Source: Streptomyces sp. CHD11
GTDB taxonomy: Bacteria; Actinomycetota; Actinomycetes; Streptomycetales; Streptomycetaceae
NCBI RefSeq assembly: GCF_018638295.1
Contig: NZ_JABTTS010000002.1
Location: forward strand, 124,001-188,000
Length of the DNA: 64,000 nt
Direction: 5' to 3'
Shown: piece after piece, positions 1 through 8,443 of the stretch
Layout: every line of letters begins with the position of its first letter
Position numbering within the stretch: the stretch's first letter is position 1
The notes under the pieces: model-generated
What the model was told of the DNA's origin: nothing
The model's input: the letters and a program-made list of their open reading frames with translations, nothing else
The model's database searches: none
Translations under genes and position numbers: made by a program

Positions 1-182
1 ACGGACGCCATCCGGGCGCGCAGCTGGTCGCACTCGCCCGCGAAGACGAGCGGCGGATACGACTCGAGGTCCGCGATCACTGCGCGCAGAGCCTCGGTGT
101 CGGGGTACTCGGGCTGCTGCGCCGCGGGCAGGTCTCGCCAGGTGTTGCCAGCGCTCGCGCTGGTCTTAGCGTTCACGGTCAC
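1..182 (-). CDS. aroH: Class II DAHP synthase, N-terminal part (cut by window edge)
   Basis: 3-Deoxy-7-phosphoheptulonate synthase condenses phosphoenolpyruvate and erythrose-4-phosphate in the first step of the shikimate pathway. Only the first 60 codons lie in the window. Translation from a GTG at 182 begins MTVNAKTSASAGNTWRDLPA and continues with AAQQPEYPD and PPLVFAGECDQLRARM, which I recognise as the conserved N-terminus of plant-type/actinobacterial class II DAHP synthases. A second GTG two codons downstream is an alternative start. The gene is divergent from trpEG, so the two share about 100 bp of promoter DNA and link pathway entry to the tryptophan branch. The symbol aroH is the usual Streptomyces label; aroG is used in mycobacteria. 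Confidence 0.9.
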   Translation of the reverse strand, partial: MTVNAKTSASAGNTWRDLPAAQQPEYPDTEALRAVIADLESYPPLVFAGECDQLRARMAS

Positions 183-278
183 GGGACCCACATTACGGGG
201 TCGGATCGGTCGTCCATCCCGGCGCTCAACAAATGAGACAAGGGCCGCACAGCGCGAGGATGCGCTAGGGTCGGAGCC

Positions 279-335
279 ATGTTCGCGCACTCGACCCGTA
301 ACTGGTGGTGGACCGCTCTCCCGGCGGCCCACTGA
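279..335 (+). CDS. trpL: trp leader peptide (18 aa)
   Basis: A short ORF encodes MFAHSTRNWWWTALPAAH, with three consecutive Trp codons at 303-311. A GGAG ribosome-binding site lies at 273-276. It ends 22 bp before a strong GC-rich hairpin and about 95 bp before trpEG. Ribosome stalling at the Trp codons when charged tRNA-Trp is scarce is the classical trp attenuation mechanism. A closely similar leader has been described ahead of Streptomyces venezuelae trpEG (from memory). The ORF is too short for routine gene callers. Confidence 0.93.
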   Translation: MFAHSTRNWWWTALPAAH

Positions 336-352
336 CTGCGCGTACGCACAGA

Positions 353-384
353 CTTCGCGAAGGCCGCCCGAGGGGCGGCCTTCG
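353..384 (+). terminator. trp attenuator hairpin with competing palindrome
   Basis: Bases 358-368 pair perfectly with 374-384 around a five-base loop (12 pairs if 369:373 is counted) and are followed by GTGTTT, a typical high-GC intrinsic terminator form. The palindrome CTTCGCGAAG at 353-362 overlaps the left arm and could act as the competing structure, as could CTGCGCGTACGCACAG at 336-351. The position between trpL and trpEG makes this the attenuator of the operon. Which alternative fold is the antiterminator is my inference. Confidence 0.85.
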
Positions 385-429
385 GTGTTTCCGGGGTCGT
401 TCCTCTCCCTGTGACGAGACGAGGAACGC

Positions 430-2313
430 ATGACGAACCTGGCACAGCTGCCCCACGACGACCGTCCCTTCGCCCTGCTGCGCCGCCGCACCCCGGGCCA
501 CGACCACGAGATGGTCGAGCTGCTGATCGGCCCGGTCGGCACCCGTGAGCGACTGGCCGGCCTCCCCGACGAGGGGCTGGCGCTCGTCCCCTTCCGGCAG
601 ATCCGCGAGCGCGGCTTCGACGTGCGCGACGACGGCACCCCACTGCTGGTGCTGACCCCGGAGGAACGCCACGAGATCCCGCTCGCCGAAGCCCTCGACC
701 GGCTCCCCGCGCACCACGTCCGCGTCGAGGGCGGCCGCTTCGACGTCGGTGACGAGGAGTACGCGGAGATCGTCGGACGCGTCCTGGACGAGGAGATCGG
801 GCGGGGCGAGGGCGCCAACTTCGTGATCCGTCGGACGTACGAGGGGGAGATCGCCGGATTCGGGCGGGCCGACGCGCTGGCGCTGTTCCGGCGCCTGCTG
901 GAGGGCGAGCGGGGCGCCTACTGGACGTTCGTCGTCCACACCGGGGACCGGACGCTGGTCGGGGCCAGCCCCGAGGTGCATGTCAGAGCCTCCGGCGGAA
1001 CGGTCGTGATGAACCCGATCAGCGGGACCTACCGCTACCCGGACGGGGGGCCGAGCCCCGAGCACCTGCTGGAGTTCCTCGCCGACGGCAAGGAGATCGA
1101 GGAACTGTCGATGGTCGTCGACGAGGAGCTCAAGATGATGTGCACCGTCGGCGACATGGGCGGGATCGTGATCGGCCCCCGCCTGAAGGAGATGGCGCAC
1201 CTCGCGCACACCGAGTACGAGCTGCGCGGCCGGTCCTCGCTGGACGTGCGCGAGGTGCTGAAGGAGACCCTGTTCGCGGCGACCGTCACGGGGTCGCCGG
1301 TGCAGAACGCCTGCCGGGTCATCGAACGGCACGAGGTCGGCGGGCGCCGCTACTACGCGGGCGCGCTGGCGCTGATCGGCCGGGACGAGGGCGGCGCCCA
1401 GACCCTCGACTCCCCCATCCTCATCCGCACCGCCGACATCGACGCGGCCGGGCGGCTGCGGGTGCCGGTCGGGGCCACGCTGGTGCGCGGCTCGGACCCG
1501 GCGGGCGAGGTGGCGGAGACCCACGCCAAGGCGGCCGGGGTACTGGCCGCGCTGGGTGTGCGTCCCGGGCGCCCGCGCGAGGAGTCCGTACGGCCGGAGC
1601 TGGCCGACGACCCGCGGGTGCGGGCGGCGCTGGACGGACGCCGGTCCTCGCTGGCGCCGTTCTGGCTGCGGATGCAGGAACGGTCGGGCACCCTCACCGG
1701 TCACGCCCTGGTGGTCGACGCGGAGGACACCTTCACCGCGATGCTGGCCCATGTGCTGCGCGCCGCCGGACCGGACGTCACCGTGCGCCGGTACGACGAG
1801 CCGGGCCTGCGGGAGACGGTCCTGGCGCACGACGGCCCGTTGGTACTGGGGCCCGGCCCCGGCGACCCCTCCGACACGGCGGACCCGAAGATGCGGTTCC
1901 TGCGCGCCCTGACCGCCGACGTCCTCCGGGAGAACCGGCACGGCGTCCTCGGCGTCTGTCTCGGCCATGAGCTGATCGCGGCCGAGCTGGGCCTGGAGAT
2001 CGTACGCAAGGAGGTCCCGTACCAGGGGGCCCAGACGGAGATCGATCTCTTCGGGCGGCCGGAGACGGTCGGCTTCTACAACAGTTTCGTGGCGCACTGC
2101 GACGACGACACCGCGCGGGAGCTGGCCCGGCACGGTGTCGAGGTGAGCCGCACGGCGGGCGGTGATGTGCACGCGCTGCGGGGGGCGGGGTTCGCCTCGC
2201 TGCAGTTCCACCCCGAGTCGGTGCTGACGCTGAACGGCGCGGCGGTGGTGCGGGAGCTGATGGGTCAGCTCCGCGGCACCAGCACGTTCTCCGAGCGCCG
2301 GCCCGCGGTGTAG
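430..2313 (+). CDS. trpEG: Fused anthranilate synthase TrpE-TrpG
   Basis: The 627-residue protein fuses the chorismate-using synthase domain (about 1-400) to a class I glutamine amidotransferase (about 425-615). Together they convert chorismate and glutamine to anthranilate. Synthase motifs include GASPEVHVRASG, MNPISGTYRYP and TVTGSPVQNA. The amidotransferase has LVLGPGPGDPSD, nucleophile Cys510 in GVCLGHE, and His594/Glu596 in FHPES. The start is fixed by GAGGA at 420-424. Length and domain order match the PhzE (phenazine-type) subgroup as well as Streptomyces TrpEG. The trpL attenuator and neighbouring DAHP synthase favour tryptophan biosynthesis, and no phz genes are present. The 3' end overlaps the convergent dehydrogenase gene by 49 bp. 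Confidence 0.93.
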   Translation: MTNLAQLPHDDRPFALLRRRTPGHDHEMVELLIGPVGTRERLAGLPDEGLALVPFRQIRERGFDVRDDGTPLLVLTPEERHEIPLAEALDRLPAHHVRVEGGRFDVGDEEYAEIVGRVLDEEIGRGEGANFVIRRTYEGEIAGFGRADALALFRRLLEGERGAYWTFVVHTGDRTLVGASPEVHVRASGGTVVMNPISGTYRYPDGGPSPEHLLEFLADGKEIEELSMVVDEELKMMCTVGDMGGIVIGPRLKEMAHLAHTEYELRGRSSLDVREVLKETLFAATVTGSPVQNACRVIERHEVGGRRYYAGALALIGRDEGGAQTLDSPILIRTADIDAAGRLRVPVGATLVRGSDPAGEVAETHAKAAGVLAALGVRPGRPREESVRPELADDPRVRAALDGRRSSLAPFWLRMQERSGTLTGHALVVDAEDTFTAMLAHVLRAAGPDVTVRRYDEPGLRETVLAHDGPLVLGPGPGDPSDTADPKMRFLRALTADVLRENRHGVLGVCLGHELIAAELGLEIVRKEVPYQGAQTEIDLFGRPETVGFYNSFVAHCDDDTARELARHGVEVSRTAGGDVHALRGAGFASLQFHPESVLTLNGAAVVRELMGQLRGTSTFSERRPAV

Positions 2314-3260
2314 TCGAGGACGTTGTCCACCGTGGTCGCGACGATCTGTCCGACGGCGTCCTCGGTGTAGTACGCCTGGTGGGAGGTGACCAGCACGTTG
2401 GGGAAGGTGACGAGGCGGGCCAGGGTGTCGTCGTCGACGGCCTCCAGGGACTTGTCGAGGAAGAACAGGCCCGCCTCCGCCTCGTACACGTCCAGGCCGA
2501 CGCCGGTGAAGCGGCCCGCGCGCAGCTCGGTGACGAGGGCGGCGGTGTCAATGAGGCCGCCGCGGCTGGAGTTCACCAGGATGGCGTCGTCCCGCATCGT
2601 CTTCAGGGCGCCGGCGTCGATGAGGTGCTGGGTCGCGGGGAGGAGCGGGACGTGCAGGCTGATCAGGTCGGACTCGGCGAGGAGCTGCTCCTTGGGGACG
2701 TAGGTCATGCCGAGTTCCCGGCAGGCGGGGTTCTCGGCGACGTCCCAGCCGAGCAGCCGCATGCCGAAGCCGTGGGCGATCCGGGCGAACGCCTCGCCGA
2801 TCTTCCCGGTGCCGAGGATGCCGGCGGTGCGCCCGTGCAGGTCTCGGCCCATCAGTCCGTCGAGCCGGAAGTCGAAGTCGCGGGTGCGGGTGGAGGCGCG
2901 GACGATCCGGCGGTTCACCGCCATCGCGAGGGTCCAGGCGAACTCGGCGACCGAGTACGGGGAGTAGTACGAGACCCGGGCGACCGTCAGGCCGAGGCGT
3001 CCGGCGACCTCCAGGTCGATGTTGTTGAAGCCGGTGGAGCGCTGGGCGATCATCCGGGTGCCGCCGGCGGCGAGGCCGGAGAGCACCTCGGCGCCGAGGT
3101 CGCAGTTGACGCTGGTGGAGATGATCTCGTGGCCGGCGGCGATGGGGGCGGTGTCGGCGTTGAGGAAGACGTCCACTCCGCGCACCGGGTGGTGGCCCGC
3201 GAAGGCCCGCTCGACCAGGGGCTTCTCGTCCGCCTGCACACCGAACGCCAGAATCTCCAC
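2265..3260 (-). CDS. D-2-hydroxyacid dehydrogenase (D-lactate dehydrogenase type)
   Basis: This 331-residue NAD-dependent dehydrogenase probably interconverts pyruvate and D-lactate or a similar 2-keto acid. It has the family's two-domain layout, with the Rossmann motif GTGKIG at 150-155. The catalytic set is Arg233 in NSSRGGLID, Glu260/Glu262 in DVYEAE, and His294 in VTSHQAYYTEDA; the last motif is typical of fermentative LdhA-type enzymes. The ATG start is preceded by a GGAGGG-like site. The gene is convergent with trpEG and its stop lies inside trpEG. Substrate is inferred from family resemblance. Confidence 0.9.
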   Translation of the reverse strand: MEILAFGVQADEKPLVERAFAGHHPVRGVDVFLNADTAPIAAGHEIISTSVNCDLGAEVLSGLAAGGTRMIAQRSTGFNNIDLEVAGRLGLTVARVSYYSPYSVAEFAWTLAMAVNRRIVRASTRTRDFDFRLDGLMGRDLHGRTAGILGTGKIGEAFARIAHGFGMRLLGWDVAENPACRELGMTYVPKEQLLAESDLISLHVPLLPATQHLIDAGALKTMRDDAILVNSSRGGLIDTAALVTELRAGRFTGVGLDVYEAEAGLFFLDKSLEAVDDDTLARLVTFPNVLVTSHQAYYTEDAVGQIVATTVDNVLDYTAGRRSENVLVPRS

Positions 3261-3397
3261 GGGGTCCCTCCGGGGGTTGTGCCGGGTTTACTGCCGTGCC
3301 GGCGAATATACGGGGCGGGGAGGGGGTGTGCCTGGGCCGAACGGGGTAGGGCTCGATGTTTGCGCGCGCCCGGCGTCGAGGCTGGGCGGGGGGTGTC

Positions 3398-3465
3398 GCG
3401 CAGCCCGGCGCTTGCGGGGTGCCGTCGCGCCCACCCGTGCCGCCCTGCGGCACGACTGCCCGCGG
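3398..3465. repeat. Dispersed GC-rich hairpin repeat, copy A
   Basis: This 68-bp segment in the gap between the dehydrogenase and pfkA genes is almost identical to 21279-21347. The only difference is CTGCGG against CCAGCGG in the hairpin loop. Its core hairpin, GTGCCGC...GCGGCAC, recurs at 15035-15052. The arrangement fits the short palindromic repeats scattered between Streptomyces genes and may also terminate transcription. The rest of gap 3261-3507 shows no gene. Confidence 0.85.
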
Positions 3466-3507
3466 TAGCGGGAGCGGCAGCGGGGCGGGGGCGGGATGAG
3501 GGCGGTG

Positions 3508-4536
3508 TCAGCCGAAGAAGACGCCGACCTCCTCGTAGAGTTGCGGCTGCACCGTTTTCAACTGCGCGGTGGCCGCGGCGATCGGCACGCGGACGATGTC
3601 GGTGCCGCTGAGCGCGACCATCTTGCCGAAGTCCCCGTCCCGCACGCAGTCGATGGCGTGCAGCCCGAACCGGGTGGCGAGCCACCGGTCGAAGGCGCTC
3701 GGCGTACCGCCCCGCTGCACATGGCCCAGGACGGTGGTGCGGGCCTCGTTGCCGGTGCGCTTCTCGATCTGCTTGGCGAGCCACTCACCGACCCCGGAGA
3801 GCCGGACGTGTCCGAAGGAGTCCAGCGACTGGTCCTTGAGCACCATGTCCCCGTCCCTCGGCACGGCACCCTCGGCGACGACCACGATCGGCGCGTACGA
3901 GGCACGGAACCGGGACGTCACCCAGGCGCAGACCTGGTCGACGTCGAAGGGCTGCTCGGGGACGAGGATGACGTTGGCGCCGCCCGCCAGCCCCGAGTGG
4001 AGGGCGATCCAGCCGGAGTGACGCCCCATCACCTCCACCACCAGCACCCGCATATGCGATTCCGCGGTGGTGTGCAGCCGGTCGATGGCCTCGGTGGCGA
4101 TCCCGACGGCGGTGTCGAAGCCGAAGGTGTAGTCGGTGGCGGAGAGGTCGTTGTCGATGGTCTTGGGCACCCCCACACACGGAATGCCGTACTCGTCGGC
4201 GAGCCGGGTGGCGACGCCGAGGGTGTCCTCACCGCCGATGGTGATGAGCGCCTCCACGTCCAGCGCGGCGAGGTTCTCCTTGATCCGGCGGATGCCGTTC
4301 TCGTCGTTCAGCGGATTGGTCCGCGAGGAGCCGAGGATGGTGCCGCCGCGGGGGAGGATGCCGCGGACGGCGGGGATGTCGAGGGGGACGGTGTGCCCGT
4401 CGAGCGGGCCGCGCCAGCCGTCCCGGAATCCGGTGAATTCGTAGCCGTACTCCTGCACGCCCTTGCGGACGATGGCCCGGATGACGGCGTTGAGCCCGGG
4501 GCAGTCGCCGCCTCCGGTCAGTACTCCGACCCGCAT
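3508..4536 (-). CDS. pfkA: 6-phosphofructokinase, group III type
   Basis: The enzyme phosphorylates fructose-6-phosphate to fructose-1,6-bisphosphate in glycolysis. The ATG at 4536 gives 342 residues beginning MRVGVLTGGGDCPGLNAVIR and has AAGGGA upstream; longer in-frame starts at 4557 and 4611 add non-conserved residues. GGEDT at 101-105 replaces the GGDGS of classical ATP-dependent enzymes, so Asp104 sits where E. coli has Gly104. PKTIDND at 124-130 supplies Lys125 and catalytic Asp128. Both are hallmarks of the group III family that includes pyrophosphate- and ATP-dependent actinomycete enzymes. The characterised S. coelicolor homologue is ATP-dependent to my knowledge, so donor specificity cannot be read from these motifs. 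Confidence 0.93.
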   Translation of the reverse strand: MRVGVLTGGGDCPGLNAVIRAIVRKGVQEYGYEFTGFRDGWRGPLDGHTVPLDIPAVRGILPRGGTILGSSRTNPLNDENGIRRIKENLAALDVEALITIGGEDTLGVATRLADEYGIPCVGVPKTIDNDLSATDYTFGFDTAVGIATEAIDRLHTTAESHMRVLVVEVMGRHSGWIALHSGLAGGANVILVPEQPFDVDQVCAWVTSRFRASYAPIVVVAEGAVPRDGDMVLKDQSLDSFGHVRLSGVGEWLAKQIEKRTGNEARTTVLGHVQRGGTPSAFDRWLATRFGLHAIDCVRDGDFGKMVALSGTDIVRVPIAAATAQLKTVQPQLYEEVGVFFG

Positions 4537-4665
4537 GTGGAAGTGTCCCTTCGCCATGGTTGCCGAAATGCCGTTCTTTCCCACCTGCACGGTAAGGGTG
4601 ATCCGGGTCACATCGACATGGTCGGGACGGTCAATTCCTGAGGCAACCAGGGGCGTTGATCCCCG

Positions 4666-5358
4666 CTACTCGTCGTCGAGGCCACGCTCGATGGCGTAGC
4701 GGACGAGCTCCACGCGGTTGTGCAGCTGAAGCTTGCCGAGGGTGTTCTGTACGTGGTTCTGCACGGTGCGGTGGGAGATGACGAGCCGTTCGGCGATCTG
4801 CTTGTAGCTGAGGCCCTTGGCGACCAGGCGCAGCACCTCGGTCTCGCGGTCGGTCAGCCGGGGTGTCCCCGGTTCGCCGTCGGCGGGAGCGGCACCGGCC
4901 GGTTCGGAGGCCAGCCGGCGGTACTCGCCGAGGACCAGTCCGGCCAGGCCCGGGGTGAACACCGGGTCCCCGGCGGCGGTACGGCGCACCGCGTCCTGGA
5001 GGTCCCCGGTGGACGCCGACTTCAGCAGATAGCCGGTGGCGCCGGACTTCACCGCTTCCAGGACGTCGGCGTGCTCCCCGCTGGCGGACAGGACGAGCAC
5101 CCGGACGGCGGGGTTCGCGGCGACGACCTCCTTGCACACCTGGACGCCGGGCTTGCCGGGCAGGTTCAGGTCGAGGACCAGGACATCGGGCGAGGCCGCC
5201 TTGGCGCGGCGCACCGCCTGCTCGCCGTCGCCGGCGGTGGCGACGACCTCGAATCCCGCCTCGGAGAGGTCGCGGGCGACGGCGTCGCGCCACATGGGGT
5301 GGTCGTCGACCACCATCACCCTGATCGGGTCCGTGTCCTTCCCGGTGGTGTCCGTCAT
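4666..5358 (-). CDS. macR: NarL/LuxR-type response regulator MacR
   Basis: The 230-residue regulator has a receiver domain (Asp18-Asp19 acidic pocket, phospho-acceptor Asp63 in VLDLNLPG) and a C-terminal LuxR helix-turn-helix (about 167-225, TDRETEVLRLVAKGLSYKQIA). Its start overlaps the stop of the kinase gene as ATGA, so translation is coupled. The pair and its position next to pfkA and the plsC-like gene match S. coelicolor MacRS, reported to control morphogenesis and antibiotic production. The assignment rests on context and motifs remembered from that system. Confidence 0.88.
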   Translation of the reverse strand: MTDTTGKDTDPIRVMVVDDHPMWRDAVARDLSEAGFEVVATAGDGEQAVRRAKAASPDVLVLDLNLPGKPGVQVCKEVVAANPAVRVLVLSASGEHADVLEAVKSGATGYLLKSASTGDLQDAVRRTAAGDPVFTPGLAGLVLGEYRRLASEPAGAAPADGEPGTPRLTDRETEVLRLVAKGLSYKQIAERLVISHRTVQNHVQNTLGKLQLHNRVELVRYAIERGLDDE

Positions 5359-6605
5359 CGCCGCTCCGCCTTCCCCCGCGTGTCGTTCATCTTCTTCTTC
5401 GTCTCCTTGGGCACCTTCAGCTCGACCTCCGTGCCCTGCCCCGGTACCGAGATCAGGTCGGCGCTGCCGCCGAGGTCACGCAGCCGGCCCCGGATGGACA
5501 GGGCCACCCCGAGCCGCCCCTCGCCCTCGGCCCGGGCGAGCCGCCCCTCGGGGATGCCGGGCCCCTCGTCGCGGACGGTGACGATCACCTCGTCCGGTTC
5601 GTCCTCGACCAGGATCCACGCACGGGCCTGTTCACCGGCGTGCTCGCGCACGTTGTCCAGGGCCGCTCCCACGGCGGCTGCCACCTCCCGCGCGGCGGCC
5701 GGTGGCAGCCGCACCGGCGCTCCGGGCTCGGCGAGGCTGACCAGGGCTCCGGCGTAGGGGGCGAGCAGGGAGCGCAGGTCGACCGGCTCGTCGTCGTCCC
5801 CGGTGTCGTCCTCGTCGAGTGCCACGGCCCGTACGACGGCGCCCCGGGCGGCGTCCTCCGAGGCGCGGGAGACGGGTACGAGGCCGCCGGAGACGAGCGT
5901 GCGCAGCGCCACCTCCTGCTCGCCGGCCATCCGGCCCAGCTCCGCGGCCTCACCGCCGATCACGGCCCCGCGCCGCTGCACCATCGCCAGCACCTGGAGC
6001 ACGCCGTCGTGGATGTCCCGCGCGAGCCGTTCCCGCTCGCGGGTCGCGGCCTCGATCTCCAGGGCGCGGGCGAGGGTGCGCTCGGAGGCGCGGGCGACCT
6101 CGACGACGTAGCCGATGGCGATGGAGGCGACCCAGACCAGGATCACGTTGTGCACGGTGTCGCGGGCGGGTCCGCCGCGCTGGATCAGGTTGGCGACGGC
6201 GACGAGGGTGGAGGCGAGGGCCGCCCAGCGCCAGCCGCCCTTGATGGCGAAGGCCAGCACGGATCCGGCGGTCCAGATCGACGGCAGGGTGGGGCCGCCC
6301 GTGTGGACGCGGTCGGGGTCGTCGACGAGGGGCGTGAGCAGGATGCCGGTGAGCGCGATGGTCAGGTCGGCGGTGAGGAAGCGCTTGGTGCAGGCGGCGG
6401 CGCTCACGACCCTGGGCAGGGTGGCGAGGGTCCACACCACCAGTACGGCGAAGAACCCGAGGGCGAGCCAGGGGCGGGCGAAGTTCTCGTAGGCGGCGGC
6501 GAACAGGCCGACCGCGTACATCATGGTGAGGACCCGGTAGCCGGCCAGCGCGCGCCACAGCGGCTGCTCGACCGACATGCGCATGACTCTCTCGCGCTTC
6601 GGCAT
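5355..6605 (-). CDS. macS: MacS-type membrane sensor histidine kinase
   Basis: The 416-residue protein starts with about five hydrophobic segments (roughly residues 25-168) separated by very short loops, as in intramembrane-sensing kinases. A HisKA_3 dimerisation helix follows, with His199 in ARDIHDGVLQVLA. The C-terminal HATPase domain contains VRDEGPGIPEGRL and GLGV-like GRLGVALSIRGRL. It would autophosphorylate and pass phosphate to MacR. The ATG at 6605 follows a GGGGGG site by seven bases. The gene lies 32 bp downstream of the acyltransferase gene and overlaps macR by 4 bp, so the three are probably co-transcribed. The signal sensed is unknown. Confidence 0.9.
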   Translation of the reverse strand: MPKRERVMRMSVEQPLWRALAGYRVLTMMYAVGLFAAAYENFARPWLALGFFAVLVVWTLATLPRVVSAAACTKRFLTADLTIALTGILLTPLVDDPDRVHTGGPTLPSIWTAGSVLAFAIKGGWRWAALASTLVAVANLIQRGGPARDTVHNVILVWVASIAIGYVVEVARASERTLARALEIEAATRERERLARDIHDGVLQVLAMVQRRGAVIGGEAAELGRMAGEQEVALRTLVSGGLVPVSRASEDAARGAVVRAVALDEDDTGDDDEPVDLRSLLAPYAGALVSLAEPGAPVRLPPAAAREVAAAVGAALDNVREHAGEQARAWILVEDEPDEVIVTVRDEGPGIPEGRLARAEGEGRLGVALSIRGRLRDLGGSADLISVPGQGTEVELKVPKETKKKMNDTRGKAERR

Positions 6606-6637
6606 GGTCCGTCCCCCCGCTCCCGCCCCGGTACCCG

Positions 6638-7456
6638 CTAGGGACCGGAGCGTCTCCCGGTCTCGTCCCGGTCGGCCTGCTCCATGGCGGCCCTCAGCTT
6701 CTCGGCCTGTTCCTTCTCCGCACGGGCGAGGGCGGCCTTCGCCTCCTTCTCCGCTTCCTTCTCGGCCTTGGCCGCCTCGGTGAGCTGACGCTTCATGGCG
6801 GTGGCGTACATGTCGACGTACTCCTGGCCGGAGAGCTTCATGATTTCGTACATGACCTCGTCGGTCAGCGCGCGGAGGACGAAACGGTCGTGCTCCATGC
6901 CCTGGTAACGGGTGAAGTCCAGGGGCCTGCCGATCCGGATGCCGGGCCGCATCAGCTTCGGCCTGACCTGCCCGGGGGGCTGGATCTTCTCCGTGTCGAT
7001 CATCGCGACCGGGATCACGGGCGCCCCGGTGGCCAGCGCCACGCGCGCGAGGCCGCCCGGCTTGCCCCGGTAGAGCCGGCCGTCGGGCGAGCGGGTGCCC
7101 TCCGGGTAGATCCCGAACAGCTCGCCGCGCTCCAGCACCTCTATGCCGCTCCTGATCGCGGCCTCACCGGCGCCGCGCCCACCGGAGCGGTCCACCGGGA
7201 GCTGGCCCGCACCCTTGAAGAAGGCGGCCGTCAGCCGGCCCTTCATCCCCGGGGTGGTGAAGTACTCGGCCTTGGCGATGAAGGTGACCTTGCGGTGCAG
7301 TACGGCCGGCAGGAAGAACGAGTCGGAGAACGACAGGTGGTTGCTGGCCAGAATGGCGGGGCCCTCGGCGGGGATGTTCTCCAGGCCGTCCACCCAGGGC
7401 CTGAAGGCGAGCTTCAGCGGCCCTCCGATGGCGACCTTCATCGTGCCGTACAACAA
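6638..7456 (-). CDS. PlsC-like 1-acyl-glycerol-3-phosphate acyltransferase
   Basis: This 272-residue membrane-associated acyltransferase carries the PlsC signature: the NHLSFSD block (HX4D, His40 and Asp45) and YPEGTRS (PEGTR at 118-122). It probably acylates lysophosphatidic acid or a related acceptor. After about residue 224 comes a charged Ala/Glu/Lys-rich tail (KAEKEAEKEAKAALARAEKE) predicted to form a coiled coil; minimal PlsC enzymes lack it. The TTG start at 7456 is chosen because AGGAGG lies seven bases upstream; the ATG five codons later lacks such a site. A plsC-like gene also adjoins the equivalent mannosyltransferase neighbourhood of mycobacteria (Rv2182c, from memory). Confidence 0.88.
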   Translation of the reverse strand: MLYGTMKVAIGGPLKLAFRPWVDGLENIPAEGPAILASNHLSFSDSFFLPAVLHRKVTFIAKAEYFTTPGMKGRLTAAFFKGAGQLPVDRSGGRGAGEAAIRSGIEVLERGELFGIYPEGTRSPDGRLYRGKPGGLARVALATGAPVIPVAMIDTEKIQPPGQVRPKLMRPGIRIGRPLDFTRYQGMEHDRFVLRALTDEVMYEIMKLSGQEYVDMYATAMKRQLTEAAKAEKEAEKEAKAALARAEKEQAEKLRAAMEQADRDETGRRSGP

Positions 7457-7639
7457 CCGAGTGCCTCCTGTGTGTGTAGGTCAGACCATATCCCGGGGGA
7501 CCGTCAATGGCCCCGACGGCCCTGGTCGGTGTCAGTACGGTCGCGTACGGTGAAGGTCCTGCAATCCGTGTGCCGCCCGTGCCCCGGCCGTCATGACGCG
7601 CCGGCGCTTCCCCTCGACCGATCGAACAGGAGGCCGAAG

Positions 7640-8443
7640 GTGTCGGTCCTGCCCGGAGCCGAGCCGTACCGCCACGAGGGCGGGGAGACCGCCGTTCTCC
7701 TCTGCCACGGCTTCACCGGTTCACCGCAGTCCCTGCGCCCCTGGGCGGAGCATCTGGCCGCACGCGGCCTGACCGTCTCACTGCCACTACTGCCCGGCCA
7801 CGGCACCCGCTGGCAGGACCTCGGGGTCACCGGCTGGCAGGACTGGTACGCGCAGGTGGACCGTGAGCTGCGGCTGCTGCGGGAGCGCTCCGAACGGCTC
7901 TTCGTGGCCGGGCTGTCGATGGGCGGCGCGCTGGCGCTGCGGCTGGCGGCACGGCACGGTGACGCGGTGAGCGGCGTGATGGTCGTCAACCCGGCGAACA
8001 AGATGCACGGAGTGGCCGCGCACGCCCTCCCCGTACTCCGCCATCTCGTCCCGACGACGAAGGGCATCGCGAGCGACATCGCCAAGCCGGGCAGCACGGA
8101 GATCGGCTACGAGAAGGTCCCGCTGCACGCGGCGCACTCCCTGCGGAACTTCTTCCGGCTCGTCGACGGCGAGCTGCCCCAGGTCACCCAGCCGCTGCTG
8201 CTGATGCGCAGCCCGCAGGACCATGTGGTGCCGCCCGCGGACTCGGCGCGGATCCTCGGCCGGGTGTCGTCCACGGACGTGACGGAGGTCCTGCTGGAAC
8301 AGAGCTACCACGTGGCGACGTTGGACCATGACGCGGAGCGCATCCTCGAGGAGAGCACCGCGTTCATCGGCCGACTGGCACCCGGCTCCGTCCAGGAGCA
8401 GGAGACCGGTCTCGGCAAGGAAGGGACGACCACAGGTGGCTGA
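7640..8443 (+). CDS. Alpha/beta hydrolase, carboxylesterase family
   Basis: This cytoplasmic serine hydrolase of 267 residues resembles Est30-type carboxylesterases. It has oxyanion motif LLCHGFTGSPQ near residue 23, nucleophile Ser93 in GLSMGG, acid Asp194 in RSPQDHVVP and His224 in SYHVATLDHD. The GTG at 7640 is preceded by a perfect AGGAGG six bases upstream, whereas the open frame reaches far upstream without conserved sequence. It overlaps the next gene by 8 bp, indicating coupled translation. The natural ester is unknown. Confidence 0.9.
   Translation: MSVLPGAEPYRHEGGETAVLLCHGFTGSPQSLRPWAEHLAARGLTVSLPLLPGHGTRWQDLGVTGWQDWYAQVDRELRLLRERSERLFVAGLSMGGALALRLAARHGDAVSGVMVVNPANKMHGVAAHALPVLRHLVPTTKGIASDIAKPGSTEIGYEKVPLHAAHSLRNFFRLVDGELPQVTQPLLLMRSPQDHVVPPADSARILGRVSSTDVTEVLLEQSYHVATLDHDAERILEESTAFIGRLAPGSVQEQETGLGKEGTTTGG

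Noticed and set aside
265..2211. 648-codon open frame opposite trpEG
   Set aside because: It is a GC-rich shadow with Arg/Gln/His-rich composition and no domain, whereas trpEG on the other strand has all its motifs.
430..2313. Phenazine biosynthesis enzyme PhzE
   Set aside because: The architecture fits, but a Trp attenuator precedes the gene and there are no other phz genes.
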